Of a stretch of 64,000 bases of DNA, positions 1 to 8,085 are shown piece after piece (the stretch's first letter is position 1; each line of letters begins with the position of its first letter). This DNA is from an uncultured Eubacteriales bacterium (GTDB taxonomy: Bacteria; Bacillota; Clostridia; Oscillospirales; Acutalibacteraceae), in NCBI GenBank assembly GCA_934462705.1, contig CAKSIH010000001.1, forward strand, positions 124,001 through 188,000, read 5' to 3'. The translations under genes were made by a program, and so were the position numbers. The notes under the pieces were generated by a model. That model saw nothing but the letters and a program-made list of their open reading frames with translations, ran no database searches and was not told where the DNA came from.

Positions 1-91
1 CGACTATAAATCCTACAAATAGCATAAATAACAATTGAAATGTTATCATGCTGGATAAAATTATTTTTAACGACTTTTTATCTTTATTCAT
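1..91 (-). CDS. Partial membrane protein, N-terminal 30 residues only
   Basis: The ATG at 91-89 is preceded on the minus strand by a GGAG ribosome binding site, and the frame stays open to the window edge. Thirty residues are visible: a short basic N-terminus (M-N-K-D-K-K) and then one hydrophobic stretch that looks like a signal anchor or first membrane helix. It starts 17 bases after the spoIIP stop, so it is probably the third gene of a gpr-spoIIP operon. The family cannot be told from this fragment. Confidence 0.6.
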   Translation of the reverse strand, partial: MNKDKKSLKIILSSMITFQLLFMLFVGFIV

Positions 92-108
92 GCTTTAAAT
101 CTCCATTG

Positions 109-1227
109 TTATAATCCGTTAAATACATCGGCAAGAGCATTGCCAATAAATTCACCGGTATGTATGGCTTCATTTAAAGTGTTAACGTCGGAACCAACTT
201 CTATTAAGAGAGAGCCATGAGTTTTATTCATGTTATATTTAGCTTTTTTTAATAGCAATGACCTTGTCATTCCGGGATATAATGTTTCAGCACTTCTTTG
301 AAGCCTTAAAGCAAAACGCAAGTTATACTCCCAATCGGGAAAGGAAAGTGTGCCATCGGTATCGCAGCCAGCAATAATCATAATTTGAGCAGCTTTTTTT
401 CCGCTAACAGAAAAGGTTGGCTTGATTTTTCCACGTTCATTATTTCCAATCGTATCTCTGTGAATGTCTAGAACAACTTGGATTGAAGGATATTTTTTCA
501 AGTTTTCGTCTATAGTTTTTGCACTGCGATTGTAAGACCCATTAAAAGTTGGAGAATCATGGCAAGTAATATCGTGAACTGTTCCAAATCCAGATTTTTC
601 AAGGCTTTTGCAAATTTCATCACCAACTCTTACAACATTATAATTACAGTTTTCTGTCCGTGGGTGAAAACTTTCATAATAAAATCCCTGATTTTTGTCC
701 ATAAATGCTTCACAGGTGTGAGTGTGGATAATTAGAATTTCAGGAGAACCGTCTCTTTTTAAGTTTATATCAGGGCGTCGGTTTAATTCTTCTGCAATAT
801 TTAAATCAAGTCCAGTCTTATTATTTACAAAGAAGTTTTCGTATTTTGTACCCGAGGCTCCAAAATGACTTTCTATTATTTTGTAAGTAGCCTCACCATC
901 GGAGTGGGGAATTTCGAAAAGCGGAGGTTCATCTTGAAGTGAAGAAAGGTAGTTTTGGCTTTCTTGGATTTTTTCATTTGTATTTTTCCACTTTAAAGCT
1001 TTACATTTTGTGATTTCCGAAAAATCTAGATTATCATAAGAGGCGGTTTTAGCAGGTTTATTACATTGTTTATACGGCAAAAAAATGCTGCCAGCCATTA
1101 TTTCTATATTATTAAGATTTTTGTTTATTATTTCATTAGTTTTGGAGGCCATACACACAAGACAAATTACCATTGCTGTGATGGAAGTTGGCATAAAAAA
1201 TACTTTCAAAAATTTTTTTCCGTCCAT
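109..1227 (-). CDS. spoIIP: Stage II sporulation protein P (SpoIIP), amidase/endopeptidase
   Basis: SpoIIP is a membrane-anchored peptidoglycan amidase and endopeptidase that works with SpoIID and SpoIIM during engulfment of the forespore. The 372-residue product has an N-terminal membrane anchor (about residues 8-28) and a SpoIIP catalytic domain. That domain carries the I-H-T-H-T metal-binding histidines near the middle, the Y-N-V-V-R-V-G-D motif, the V-L-D-I-H-R-D segment and a late L-L-I-E-V-G-S strand. The start is the ATG at 1227, because GAGG on the minus strand sits 8 bases before it and not before the upstream GTG at 1239. It follows gpr by about 105 bases on the same strand. In other spore formers it is under mother-cell sigma-E; I saw no clear promoter in the gap. 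Confidence 0.95.
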   Translation of the reverse strand: MDGKKFLKVFFMPTSITAMVICLVCMASKTNEIINKNLNNIEIMAGSIFLPYKQCNKPAKTASYDNLDFSEITKCKALKWKNTNEKIQESQNYLSSLQDEPPLFEIPHSDGEATYKIIESHFGASGTKYENFFVNNKTGLDLNIAEELNRRPDINLKRDGSPEILIIHTHTCEAFMDKNQGFYYESFHPRTENCNYNVVRVGDEICKSLEKSGFGTVHDITCHDSPTFNGSYNRSAKTIDENLKKYPSIQVVLDIHRDTIGNNERGKIKPTFSVSGKKAAQIMIIAGCDTDGTLSFPDWEYNLRFALRLQRSAETLYPGMTRSLLLKKAKYNMNKTHGSLLIEVGSDVNTLNEAIHTGEFIGNALADVFNGL

Positions 1228-1332
1228 GTTTTGTTTCACCTCATCGCATACCTTTAAATTTTATAACCAAAATAAAAATGCTACTTTTGCTACTTTAAAA
1301 GTTATGCCATGATAAACTTATTTATGCTTACA

Positions 1333-2226
1333 TTAGTATACCAAAGATATAATATCTTCAATAGAAAAAAGTGGTTGTAGAGCACAGTTAATGGACATAG
1401 AAAGCAGTTTTGAGGCTCTTTCAATTAAAAGATCAATTTCTTTAGGTGTTACCATCATGCTAGCACCTTTAGGAGTTACTTTTTGATTTATGGTATCTCT
1501 GGATAAACTTTCATCTATGGAAGAGAAAAGATTAGCAGCAAGGGTTGTTGCATCTACTACAGTGGGAACACCAATACTTATAACCGGGATGCCCATTGTG
1601 TCTTTATTTATTGGAGGTCGGGAATTGCCGACACCAGATCCGGGGGAAATGCCATTGTTAGCAATTTGAATTGTGGTGCCAAGTCTACTGGTTTCCTTTG
1701 AAGCTAAAGCGTCAATGAGAATTAAGGCGCTGGGTTTTATTTTGTTTACAACGCTAAAAAGTATCTCACTTACTTCTATGCCGGTTTGGCCTAAAACTCC
1801 GGGAGACAACACAGCCACAGAGCGAAGATTTTCAAGGCCGGTTGATTTTGCAACTTCTCCGGTAATATGCCTTGTCGCAAGTATTGATTTTGCGGTTTTA
1901 GGCCCGAGGGCATCGGGAGTGATGTTATAATTACCAAGGCCCACAACCAATATTGTTCCGTTTATAGGAATTAAATAACTGATTTGTTTTGCAATAATTT
2001 CAAGACGTTTATCAGCACTTTTAAAGTCATCTGTTAGTGACGGCAGTTCTATAGTTATATATTCTCCAATAGGTTTTCCTAATTTTTCGGCGGCTTCTTT
2101 TGTATCTATGCTAATTTTTGTAAGTGTTAGTTCATCGTATTTTTTTTCTTCTTTTTGTATACCTTGAATGTTGTTCACTTCTTCAAGTTCTGTTGCTTCA
2201 ATAGCTAAGTCGGTTCGAAAATTCAC
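1333..2226 (-). CDS. gpr: GPR endopeptidase (germination protease)
   Basis: GPR is the A25-family aspartic-type protease that degrades small acid-soluble spore proteins at germination. It is made as a zymogen and loses a short N-terminal propeptide. The product has the family start (N-F-R-T-D-L-A-I-E-A), then V-V-G-L-G-N-Y, the T-P-D-A-L-G-P motif with its conserved Asp, and I-L-I-D-A-L-A-S with a second conserved Asp. The GTG at 2226 is preferred (297 residues) because AAAGGAT lies 8 bases before it, while the ATG at 2244 has no ribosome binding site. It is first in the minus-strand unit with spoIIP, a pairing common in Clostridia. In other species it is forespore-expressed (sigma-F/G). Confidence 0.95.
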   Translation of the reverse strand: MNFRTDLAIEATELEEVNNIQGIQKEEKKYDELTLTKISIDTKEAAEKLGKPIGEYITIELPSLTDDFKSADKRLEIIAKQISYLIPINGTILVVGLGNYNITPDALGPKTAKSILATRHITGEVAKSTGLENLRSVAVLSPGVLGQTGIEVSEILFSVVNKIKPSALILIDALASKETSRLGTTIQIANNGISPGSGVGNSRPPINKDTMGIPVISIGVPTVVDATTLAANLFSSIDESLSRDTINQKVTPKGASMMVTPKEIDLLIERASKLLSMSINCALQPLFSIEDIISLVY

Positions 2227-2400
2227 AGTTATCAATCCTTTCATTTATAATTATTATTGGATTGGAAAAAATATTTATACAAAAAAATGAAAACTTAATT
2301 TTAATAAAACAAATTTTACTATAAACAACGATAATCTTTGCTATAGTTAAATAATTAATTTCATATGCTATTTAACTTGAGAATATTTTTATTTTATGTT

Positions 2401-2422
2401 ATTTTATATCATGATATAAAAT
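2401..2422. promoter_or_regulatory. 22-base perfect palindrome before the PAP2 gene
   Basis: ATTTTATATC followed by ATGATATAAAAT reads the same on both strands over 22 bases and ends 17 bases before the PAP2 start codon. Its right half contains a GATATAAAAT sequence that could be a -10 element, so a dimeric repressor could bind here. It is too AT-rich to be a terminator and no T run follows. Confidence 0.4.
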
Positions 2423-2439
2423 AAATAAAGGAAGATAAA

Positions 2440-2955
2440 ATGATTAAATTTATAAAAGGAATAGACGAATTTGTACTTAGTTATGTTTCTAAGTTTAAAA
2501 ATAAAACTTTTAGTAGAATTATGGTTGTAATTTCAACAATGGGAAACAGTGGGCTTATATGGTTTGCAATAGCCATTCCATTAATTGTGAATAGACCATA
2601 TAGGTTAATAGGAATAAAAATAATATTATCAATTTTGCTTACAGGCTTTTTAGGAGAGGTAATAGTGAAAAGAGCTGTTGGACGAGCAAGGCCGTCGAAA
2701 TCGATTCTCCAAGAGGATTTACTTATAAAAAAACCTAAGTCGTATTCATTTCCATCGGGGCATACATCATCTTGTATAGGAGCATCAAGTACGATAGCCT
2801 TTTGTTGTGGGGCTTTATGCATACCGGCATTTATTTTTGCAGGATTAATGGCATTTTCTAGGCTATATTTAAAGGTGCATTATTTGTCAGATGTTCTTGC
2901 GGGAGCTATCTTAGGGGTTATATGCAGTGTTATTGTAAATGTTTTTATATTTTGA
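2440..2955 (+). CDS. PAP2-family membrane phosphatase
   Basis: This is a small integral membrane phosphatase of the PAP2/undecaprenyl-pyrophosphatase type, 171 residues with about five hydrophobic segments. All three catalytic signatures are present in order: K-R-A-V-G-R-A-R-P (KX6RP, about residues 72-80), P-S-G-H-T-S (about 103-108) and S-R-L-Y-L-K-V-H-Y-L-S-D (SRX5HX3D, about 134-145). The enzyme should remove phosphate from a lipid pyrophosphate or phosphatidate on the outer membrane face; the exact substrate cannot be read from sequence. A GGAAG site precedes the ATG. It stands alone between gpr (divergent) and a terminator. Confidence 0.9.
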   Translation: MIKFIKGIDEFVLSYVSKFKNKTFSRIMVVISTMGNSGLIWFAIAIPLIVNRPYRLIGIKIILSILLTGFLGEVIVKRAVGRARPSKSILQEDLLIKKPKSYSFPSGHTSSCIGASSTIAFCCGALCIPAFIFAGLMAFSRLYLKVHYLSDVLAGAILGVICSVIVNVFIF

Positions 2956-2976
2956 ATAATGACATTAAACCATTAG

Positions 2977-3004
2977 GGCAAGTGATTTTTAGGCATCACT
3001 TGCC
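2977..3004 (+). terminator. Terminator after the PAP2 gene
   Basis: The stem GGCAAGTGAT (2977-2986) pairs perfectly with ATCACTTGCC (2995-3004) across an 8-base loop and is followed by TTTGTTTATT. It ends PAP2 transcription and isolates the downstream AAA+ pair. Confidence 0.8.
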
Positions 3005-3063
3005 TTTGTTTATTATTCATTAAAAAGCAAAGAGAAAAATAGATATATTGTACAGTCACACAA

Positions 3064-3118
3064 TGGAAATTTAATAAAAATTATGGTACAATTAGTGTTA
3101 CAAAGGTGAACTTTGTAA
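3064..3118 (+). promoter_or_regulatory. Promoter and 5-prime hairpin for the exported AAA+ pair
   Basis: An extended -10 (TGG then TACAAT at 3087-3092) lies 17 bases after a weak -35, TGGAAA (3064-3069). Transcription would begin near 3099, almost on top of an inverted repeat, TTACAAAG (3098-3105) and CTTTGTAA (3111-3118) with loop GTGAA. A stem at the extreme 5-prime end of an mRNA often stabilises it. A GGAGAAG ribosome binding site follows before the ATG at 3150. Confidence 0.5.
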
Positions 3119-3149
3119 AATAGTTAATAAATAAAAAAGGAGAAGTTTT

Positions 3150-4832
3150 ATGAAAAAGAAAATTATTGCATCTGCGTTAGTGGCTTCTATGGTGGCTACC
3201 AGTGTAGGTTTAGCAAATTGTTCAGCCATGGAGATAGCAATGCAAGATGAAATTTTATCTAGTAGTGACTTTACTTCATTTGCAAACGTAAAAACTCCTC
3301 AACCTACTTTTAAGGAACAGTTAGCTAATGTCTGTGGAGAAAATACTAATAAAGCTCTGTGTGCAGGTAAAAAAACATGGTTTTTAGGCAAAACAGGATT
3401 AGAAGAAGCTAAAAATATTGTAAATAAATTGGGCAAATTTGTCGGAGCACAAAAAGATGCAATGGTAGTTCTTAGCTCTTTGCCGTGGATAGCACGTTCT
3501 GCTGCTACGTATGCGGGATTTTTAAAGAATAAAATTTTACCACGCAAGCAACTTGAACCAGATGAAATAATGGTAAACCTTGTTGAAGGATTTAAAGAGG
3601 TAAAAGGACAAGCAGAGCCAAAGAAAAAAATAGTACAAGCAATAGGCGGAATTGCAGTTAATAAACAAATGGCTAAGAAGTCAAAGGATAAGTATAAACA
3701 AGGGGACATTATATATCTTATTGGACCATCTGGCGTAGGGAAAACTCTTTCAGCTGAAATTTTAGCTAAAGCTATTATGGGCAAATATAAACCATTGACT
3801 TTAAACTCTGCTAACGTTGACTTGACATCTAAATCAACAATTAGACTTCAGTTATTTGGGCTACAATCAAGTTTTTATTATGGTGGCAATGACATGAAAG
3901 AACAAGCAAATCTTGTTCAATACATCAAGACAAATCCAGGTGGTGTCGTTATCATAAATGAATATGATAAAATGCTTGAGAAGGATCCGACGATTGATGA
4001 AGTTTTTAGAGCAATAGTTGATGACGGTGTAGTTGGTATTCAAGGGCAAAAAATTGACTGTTCCGGTATAACATTTATTATCACTTCTAATGAAAGCACG
4101 GCATCTGCAATTGGTGCTAATTTAGATGCAACAAAGGATGATGATACTGATTCGCGTGCTCAAGTTAAGCATGATGATAATACTGGTTCGCGTGCTCAAG
4201 TTAAGCATGATGATGGTACTGGTTCGCGTACTCAAGTTAAGCATGATAAGTCATTTATGAACCGCGTAAGCCTTGTAGAGTTTGAAAACTTAAAATACGA
4301 AGATTATAAGGAGATAGCAAAAGATGATTTTGAGAAGATAGCAAAATACTTTGAAGAGGAATACGGTATTCAAGTAATTGTTGACGGTATGATTGACGGT
4401 GCAGCAAAAAGAGCAGAGAAGATTAATCAAGGCAGCAGACCAATAATTAGAGATATGCATAATAGCTTTAATAATATTCTCCTAGCTAAAATAAAAGAAG
4501 ATAAAATAGGTAAAAAGAAGCAAGGCCTTTTTCAAACTCTCAGAGCAAAAATAAGAAAAGATGAAACAGAGAAAAATGCAGAGGGAAAAACTTTTAGTGC
4601 TTTCTATGATTCAGATAAAGACGAATTCCAAATTTTTGAGATTAATAAAGATGGAGAGATTGTAAGTACAACTAAAGCCGGAATAGTTTTTCAGGCTGAG
4701 CTTGATGAGCAAATTCGTAAGGAAAAAGCTTTAGAAGATGCCAATAAATCTAAAGAAGAAAAAGCACCTGAAGAGATAGATTTAGAAAAAATGTTAGCAA
4801 ATTTCAATATTGAGGGGGCAATAGCAAGTTAA
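3150..4832 (+). CDS. Exported AAA+ ATPase, Clp/Hsp100 D2-like (torsin-like architecture), copy 1
   Basis: The 560-residue protein starts with a signal peptide (basic K-K-K, hydrophobic core, likely cleavage near residue 26), so the ATPase should act outside the cytoplasm. A helical region (about 27-165) precedes a single AAA+ module. This has Walker A G-P-S-G-V-G-K-T at 192-199, a Walker B-like strand V-V-I-I-N-E-Y-D-K with N270 in place of the usual Asp and E271 kept, sensor 1 N314, a candidate arginine finger N-R at 371-372, and sensor 2 G-S-R-P at 428-431. The order matches ClpB domain 2; the E-Y-D-K-M stretch recalls torsins. Between sensor 1 and the arginine finger lie three 12-residue repeats (330-365). 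The C-terminal tail is highly charged. It is paired with a paralogue downstream. The substrate is unknown. Confidence 0.8.
   Translation: MKKKIIASALVASMVATSVGLANCSAMEIAMQDEILSSSDFTSFANVKTPQPTFKEQLANVCGENTNKALCAGKKTWFLGKTGLEEAKNIVNKLGKFVGAQKDAMVVLSSLPWIARSAATYAGFLKNKILPRKQLEPDEIMVNLVEGFKEVKGQAEPKKKIVQAIGGIAVNKQMAKKSKDKYKQGDIIYLIGPSGVGKTLSAEILAKAIMGKYKPLTLNSANVDLTSKSTIRLQLFGLQSSFYYGGNDMKEQANLVQYIKTNPGGVVIINEYDKMLEKDPTIDEVFRAIVDDGVVGIQGQKIDCSGITFIITSNESTASAIGANLDATKDDDTDSRAQVKHDDNTGSRAQVKHDDGTGSRTQVKHDKSFMNRVSLVEFENLKYEDYKEIAKDDFEKIAKYFEEEYGIQVIVDGMIDGAAKRAEKINQGSRPIIRDMHNSFNNILLAKIKEDKIGKKKQGLFQTLRAKIRKDETEKNAEGKTFSAFYDSDKDEFQIFEINKDGEIVSTTKAGIVFQAELDEQIRKEKALEDANKSKEEKAPEEIDLEKMLANFNIEGAIAS
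4137..4244 (+). repeat. Three in-frame 36-base tandem repeats inside the AAA+ gene
   Basis: Three near-identical 36-base units (4137-4172, 4173-4208, 4209-4244) encode D-D-x-T-x-S-R-[AT]-Q-V-K-H. The downstream paralogue has a single related unit at the same site (T-G-S-R-T-K-I-K-H), so the array is a local expansion of an ancestral segment, in frame between sensor 1 and the arginine finger. Confidence 0.9.
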
Positions 4833-4860
4833 ATTGGGTCATTAGGCCCAATTTAACTTG
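4825..4860 (+). repeat. Perfect 14-base inverted repeat between the two AAA+ genes
   Basis: CAAGTTAAATTGGG (4825-4838) and CCCAATTTAACTTG (4847-4860) are exact reverse complements with an 8-base loop. The left arm contains the stop codon of the first gene and the right arm ends at the start of the ribosome binding site of the second. No T run follows, so it is more likely an intercistronic stability or expression-ratio element than a terminator. Confidence 0.75.
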
Positions 4861-4869
4861 GGAGAGTAT

Positions 4870-6312
4870 ATGGTGAAAGGATTTAAAATTATAATTAGTT
4901 CACTTCTTTTAATGTCTATGGTTATGCCTACAATGAGTGTAGGCGCCATGCCTTTATGGCAGCGAGGTCAACAACCAATGATGGGTAGAGAAGGGAACAA
5001 GCAGATAATAGGTATAAATATTGATAGAATGTATAAAATATGTGGAATGTGCAAGGGTCTATATAAATTATTAGAAAAATTTGAGCCTGATTTAGATAAA
5101 ATAGTTGTAGATAAATTAAAGAAAAGCGTTGTAAATATATATAATAAAATTACTGGCAATGAGCCAATTGAAGAAGATGAATTGGCTTATATGGAAAGAG
5201 TAATGGAAAATTTGGAAAAAGATTTAAATAAATTGGTGGTTGGACAAGAAACCCAAAAGAAGGAGATCATAGAAGCTGTAGGGGGAGCTTTAAATGAAAG
5301 ATATATTGAGGGTGAGGGCAAGAGTAAAGCAAAAGTTTTATATCTAGCAGGTCCTTCAGGAGTAGGAAAAACTTATGTTGCTGAAGTTATATCCAAAGCT
5401 TTAAATAAAGATGGAGAAACACATATAATAGATCCGGTAAGTATAATTCCGAATGATAAAGGAAATGGACAATATAAACTTAAAGCATCAGATGTATTTG
5501 GAATAAAATCTGATATATATTATTTTTTGGATAAAGAAAATCGCCCCAAAAGTATTGTAGACTATGTAGAAGAAACAAAACATCCTGTTATAATGATAGA
5601 AGAATATGATAAAATGTGGAGCAAAGACTTGGAAAACCTTCTTAGAACTATTGTTGATCAAGGAAAAGTGAATATAGATGGGAAAGTTATAGATTTTTCT
5701 AAAGCAATATTTATTATTACATCAAATGAAGATCATTGTTCGCTTTTTAATTGTAATTCAGATGAACCTGATAAAGACAAAACCGGTTCAAGGACAAAAA
5801 TAAAACATGATATAACTGCTATGAATAGATTTAAGCTTATAGAATTTGACAATTTAAGTAATGAGGACTATAAACAACTAGCTAAAAAGTTATTTAATGA
5901 AGTTGCAGAAAATTATAAAAATAAATATAAAATTACAGTGAATACGGATGGCATGCTTGATGGCACAGCAAATAAAGCTGAAAAAATTAATAGAGGAGCT
6001 AGACCTATTATTAATAACATAAAAACAAGCTTAATTTACGCGGTAAACAAAACAAGGAAGAATTGCGAAGGAGTAAATTCTTTTAAAGCTAGTTATGATG
6101 AACAAAAGGGCGAAATTAAAATTACTGGGGTTGACCGAAAAGAAGGAGAAGATAGTTGCGAAAGCGTATTCCCTGTTAAATTTTATGAAGATGAGTCTTC
6201 GCCAAATGAACCAGATGAGGTTTCGTCACTTGAATTAGATGGAGATAAAGAAGAATTTGTTGATCTTAATACTATTGATTTTCCAATGACGCTAAATTAT
6301 GTTTTGCAATAG
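4870..6312 (+). CDS. Exported AAA+ ATPase, Clp/Hsp100 D2-like (torsin-like architecture), copy 2
   Basis: This 480-residue paralogue of the preceding gene also begins with a signal peptide, here with a good S-V-G-A cleavage site near residue 27. The AAA+ module has a V-V-G-Q box, Walker A G-P-S-G-V-G-K-T at 161-168, Walker B-like I-M-I-E-E-Y-D-K with E244 in place of Asp and E245 as catalytic Glu, sensor 1 T-S-N, an M-N-R arginine finger segment and sensor 2 G-A-R-P at 376-379. It has one copy of the 12-residue unit triplicated in copy 1, and an acidic C-terminus. The ATG at 4870 is chosen because GGAGAG lies 3 bases upstream; a TTG at 4858 overlaps the hairpin. The two may form a hetero-oligomer; that is inference. 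Confidence 0.8.
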   Translation: MVKGFKIIISSLLLMSMVMPTMSVGAMPLWQRGQQPMMGREGNKQIIGINIDRMYKICGMCKGLYKLLEKFEPDLDKIVVDKLKKSVVNIYNKITGNEPIEEDELAYMERVMENLEKDLNKLVVGQETQKKEIIEAVGGALNERYIEGEGKSKAKVLYLAGPSGVGKTYVAEVISKALNKDGETHIIDPVSIIPNDKGNGQYKLKASDVFGIKSDIYYFLDKENRPKSIVDYVEETKHPVIMIEEYDKMWSKDLENLLRTIVDQGKVNIDGKVIDFSKAIFIITSNEDHCSLFNCNSDEPDKDKTGSRTKIKHDITAMNRFKLIEFDNLSNEDYKQLAKKLFNEVAENYKNKYKITVNTDGMLDGTANKAEKINRGARPIINNIKTSLIYAVNKTRKNCEGVNSFKASYDEQKGEIKITGVDRKEGEDSCESVFPVKFYEDESSPNEPDEVSSLELDGDKEEFVDLNTIDFPMTLNYVLQ

Positions 6313-6344
6313 TTGAATAAAAAAACATTTTAAGGTATAATAAA

Positions 6345-6382
6345 AACAAGCCCATAACCCCCAACGGGTTTATGGGCTTGTT
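6345..6382. terminator. Bidirectional terminator between the AAA+ pair and the HPr-like gene
   Basis: AACAAGCCCATAA (6345-6357) pairs perfectly with TTATGGGCTTGTT (6370-6382), with inner C/G runs that extend the stem. The minus strand has a T-rich tail, so it serves the convergent minus-strand gene and probably also the AAA+ pair. Confidence 0.8.
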
Positions 6383-6403
6383 AATGCCACTTATGTAATT
6401 TTT

Positions 6404-6649
6404 TTACGCATTTACTTGAACAGGAACAGCAAATTCTTTTAACTTTTCTTTAAAATCAGCCGGACAATTAACCGGAACTTCAACTTTTAATGGGATAGAA
6501 AGGTCAAGCCCGAAAATACCCATGATTGATTTTCCGCTTATTACATATTTATCAGAATAAAGAGTAACAGGAAAATCATACTGACTGGTTAATGAAACAA
6601 ATTTTTTAACTGTTTCAATATCAGATAATAAAATGTCCGTTTTATACAT
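6404..6649 (-). CDS. HPr-like small protein without the phosphorylated histidine
   Basis: The 81-residue product resembles the phosphocarrier HPr fold: alternating beta strands and a G-K-S-I-M-G-I-F-G-L segment that matches the G-K-S-x-[ML]-G loop before the third strand of HPr. The N-terminal region where HPr has its active-site His (the G-I-H-A-R-P loop) contains none, so it cannot be a normal PTS phosphocarrier. Such HPr-related proteins occur in Clostridia without known function. It stands alone, convergent to the AAA+ genes, ending at the shared terminator. Confidence 0.7.
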   Translation of the reverse strand: MYKTDILLSDIETVKKFVSLTSQYDFPVTLYSDKYVISGKSIMGIFGLDLSIPLKVEVPVNCPADFKEKLKEFAVPVQVNA

Positions 6650-6789
6650 TTAATTTACCCCCACAATAGAACCTATTAAAATACCTTACATAACTAATGT
6701 TATCAATATAAGTCAATAAGGTCAAGGAATTTTAAAAAATTTATTTTAAAAAATTTTAAATCTGTATGAATATTTAAATTTGGAGAGAT

Positions 6790-8082
6790 ATGATGAAAAT
6801 TTTTATATTAACTTTCGGTTGTAAAGTAAACCAATATGAGTCTGAGTATATAAGAGAAATGCTGAGTGGGAATGGCTATAACCTTTCTGACGGAATAGAG
6901 GATGCGGATGTAATAATTGTAAATTCATGTACAGTAACAGCTCAAAGTGATCACAAGATAAGGCAATCCCTACATAAGGTCAGGAGGGTTAACCCACAGG
7001 CAGTAATTGTTTTAACGGGCTGTATGGTACAGGCTTTTCCGGAACAATCATCTAAGCTTCTAGAGGCAGATATATTAGTTGGAAATAAGGAGAAAAAGGA
7101 TATTCCTTTGCTTATTGAGGAGTTTTTAAAAAAACGAAGAAAGATTGTAAATGTAAGTGACTATAAAAATGATGATGTCTTTGATAAAATGGGAATTGAT
7201 AGTTTTGATGGAAGGACAAGGGCATTTTTAAAGATTCAAGATGGTTGTAACCGTTTTTGCTCATACTGTATTATTCCCTATGCAAGAGGTAGGGTTCGAT
7301 CGAAGCCTTTGAATGACATAAGCGAGGAAGTTAAAACTTTAGCGCTAAGGGGTTATAAGGAAATTGTTTTGGTAGGAATAAATTTATCTGCCTATGGTAT
7401 AGATTTCGGAAAGACTCTTTACGATGCCATAGAAACAGTAAATGCGGTACCTGGCATTGAAAGAATTAGACTCGGTTCACTGGAGCCTGAACAGATGGAT
7501 GAATTTGAAGTAAAACGGTTATCTAAATTAAGCAAGTTATGCCCCCAATTTCATTTATCACTTCAAAGTGGCTGTGATGAAACCTTAAAAAGAATGAATA
7601 GGCATTACAATTCAGAAGGGTATTATAAAATAGTTGAAAATATTAGAAAGTACTTTGCAAATCCGGCAATAACTACAGATATAATGGTTGGATTTGCAGG
7701 AGAAACAGAAGAAGAATTTAAAAAGTCACTTGATTTTGTAAAAAAGGTCGGGTTTGCGAAGATTCATGTTTTTCCATATTCGATTCGCCCAGGCACAAGG
7801 GCAGCTTCTTTTTCAAATCAAATTACCAAAGCAGATAAAAGTAAAAGAAGTCAGCAGATGATAAAAGTTGCTGAAGATTTAAGAAGCAATTTTTTAAACA
7901 AGCAGGTAGGTAAAACTTATAAAGTCCTTTTTGAAACTAAGGCAGAAAATGGAATATATGAAGGTTATACTACTAATTATATACCTGTCAAGATAAAAAA
8001 TTTCCAGGATATATCAGGTAAGATTTTAAATGTAAAAATCACCCATGCGTTTCAGGACTACTGTGTTGGTGAGCTAATATAA
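6790..8082 (+). CDS. mtaB: tRNA t6A37 methylthiotransferase MtaB
   Basis: MtaB is a radical-SAM enzyme that adds a methylthio group to t6A37 of tRNAs reading ANN codons, giving ms2t6A. The 430-residue protein has the N-terminal UPF0004 domain (T-F-G-C-K-V-N-Q-Y-E-S, then N-S-C-T-V-T and T-G-C-M-V, the three Cys of the auxiliary cluster), the radical SAM motif C-N-R-F-C-S-Y-C about residue 153, and a C-terminal TRAM-like domain. G-C-K-V-N-Q separates MtaB from MiaB (G-C-Q-M-N) and RimO. A GGAGAG site precedes two adjacent ATG codons; the second (6793) is equally possible. Confidence 0.93.
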   Translation: MMKIFILTFGCKVNQYESEYIREMLSGNGYNLSDGIEDADVIIVNSCTVTAQSDHKIRQSLHKVRRVNPQAVIVLTGCMVQAFPEQSSKLLEADILVGNKEKKDIPLLIEEFLKKRRKIVNVSDYKNDDVFDKMGIDSFDGRTRAFLKIQDGCNRFCSYCIIPYARGRVRSKPLNDISEEVKTLALRGYKEIVLVGINLSAYGIDFGKTLYDAIETVNAVPGIERIRLGSLEPEQMDEFEVKRLSKLSKLCPQFHLSLQSGCDETLKRMNRHYNSEGYYKIVENIRKYFANPAITTDIMVGFAGETEEEFKKSLDFVKKVGFAKIHVFPYSIRPGTRAASFSNQITKADKSKRSQQMIKVAEDLRSNFLNKQVGKTYKVLFETKAENGIYEGYTTNYIPVKIKNFQDISGKILNVKITHAFQDYCVGELI

Positions 8083-8085
8083 GCG

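Noticed and set aside
3299..3784. 161-residue minus-strand frame inside the first AAA+ gene
   Set aside because: Antisense shadow, without a promoter or ribosome site, while the plus strand has clear Walker motifs.
4137..4244. 36-base repeats as a CRISPR array
   Set aside because: The units are directly adjacent without spacers and lie in frame inside a gene, so this is a coding minisatellite.
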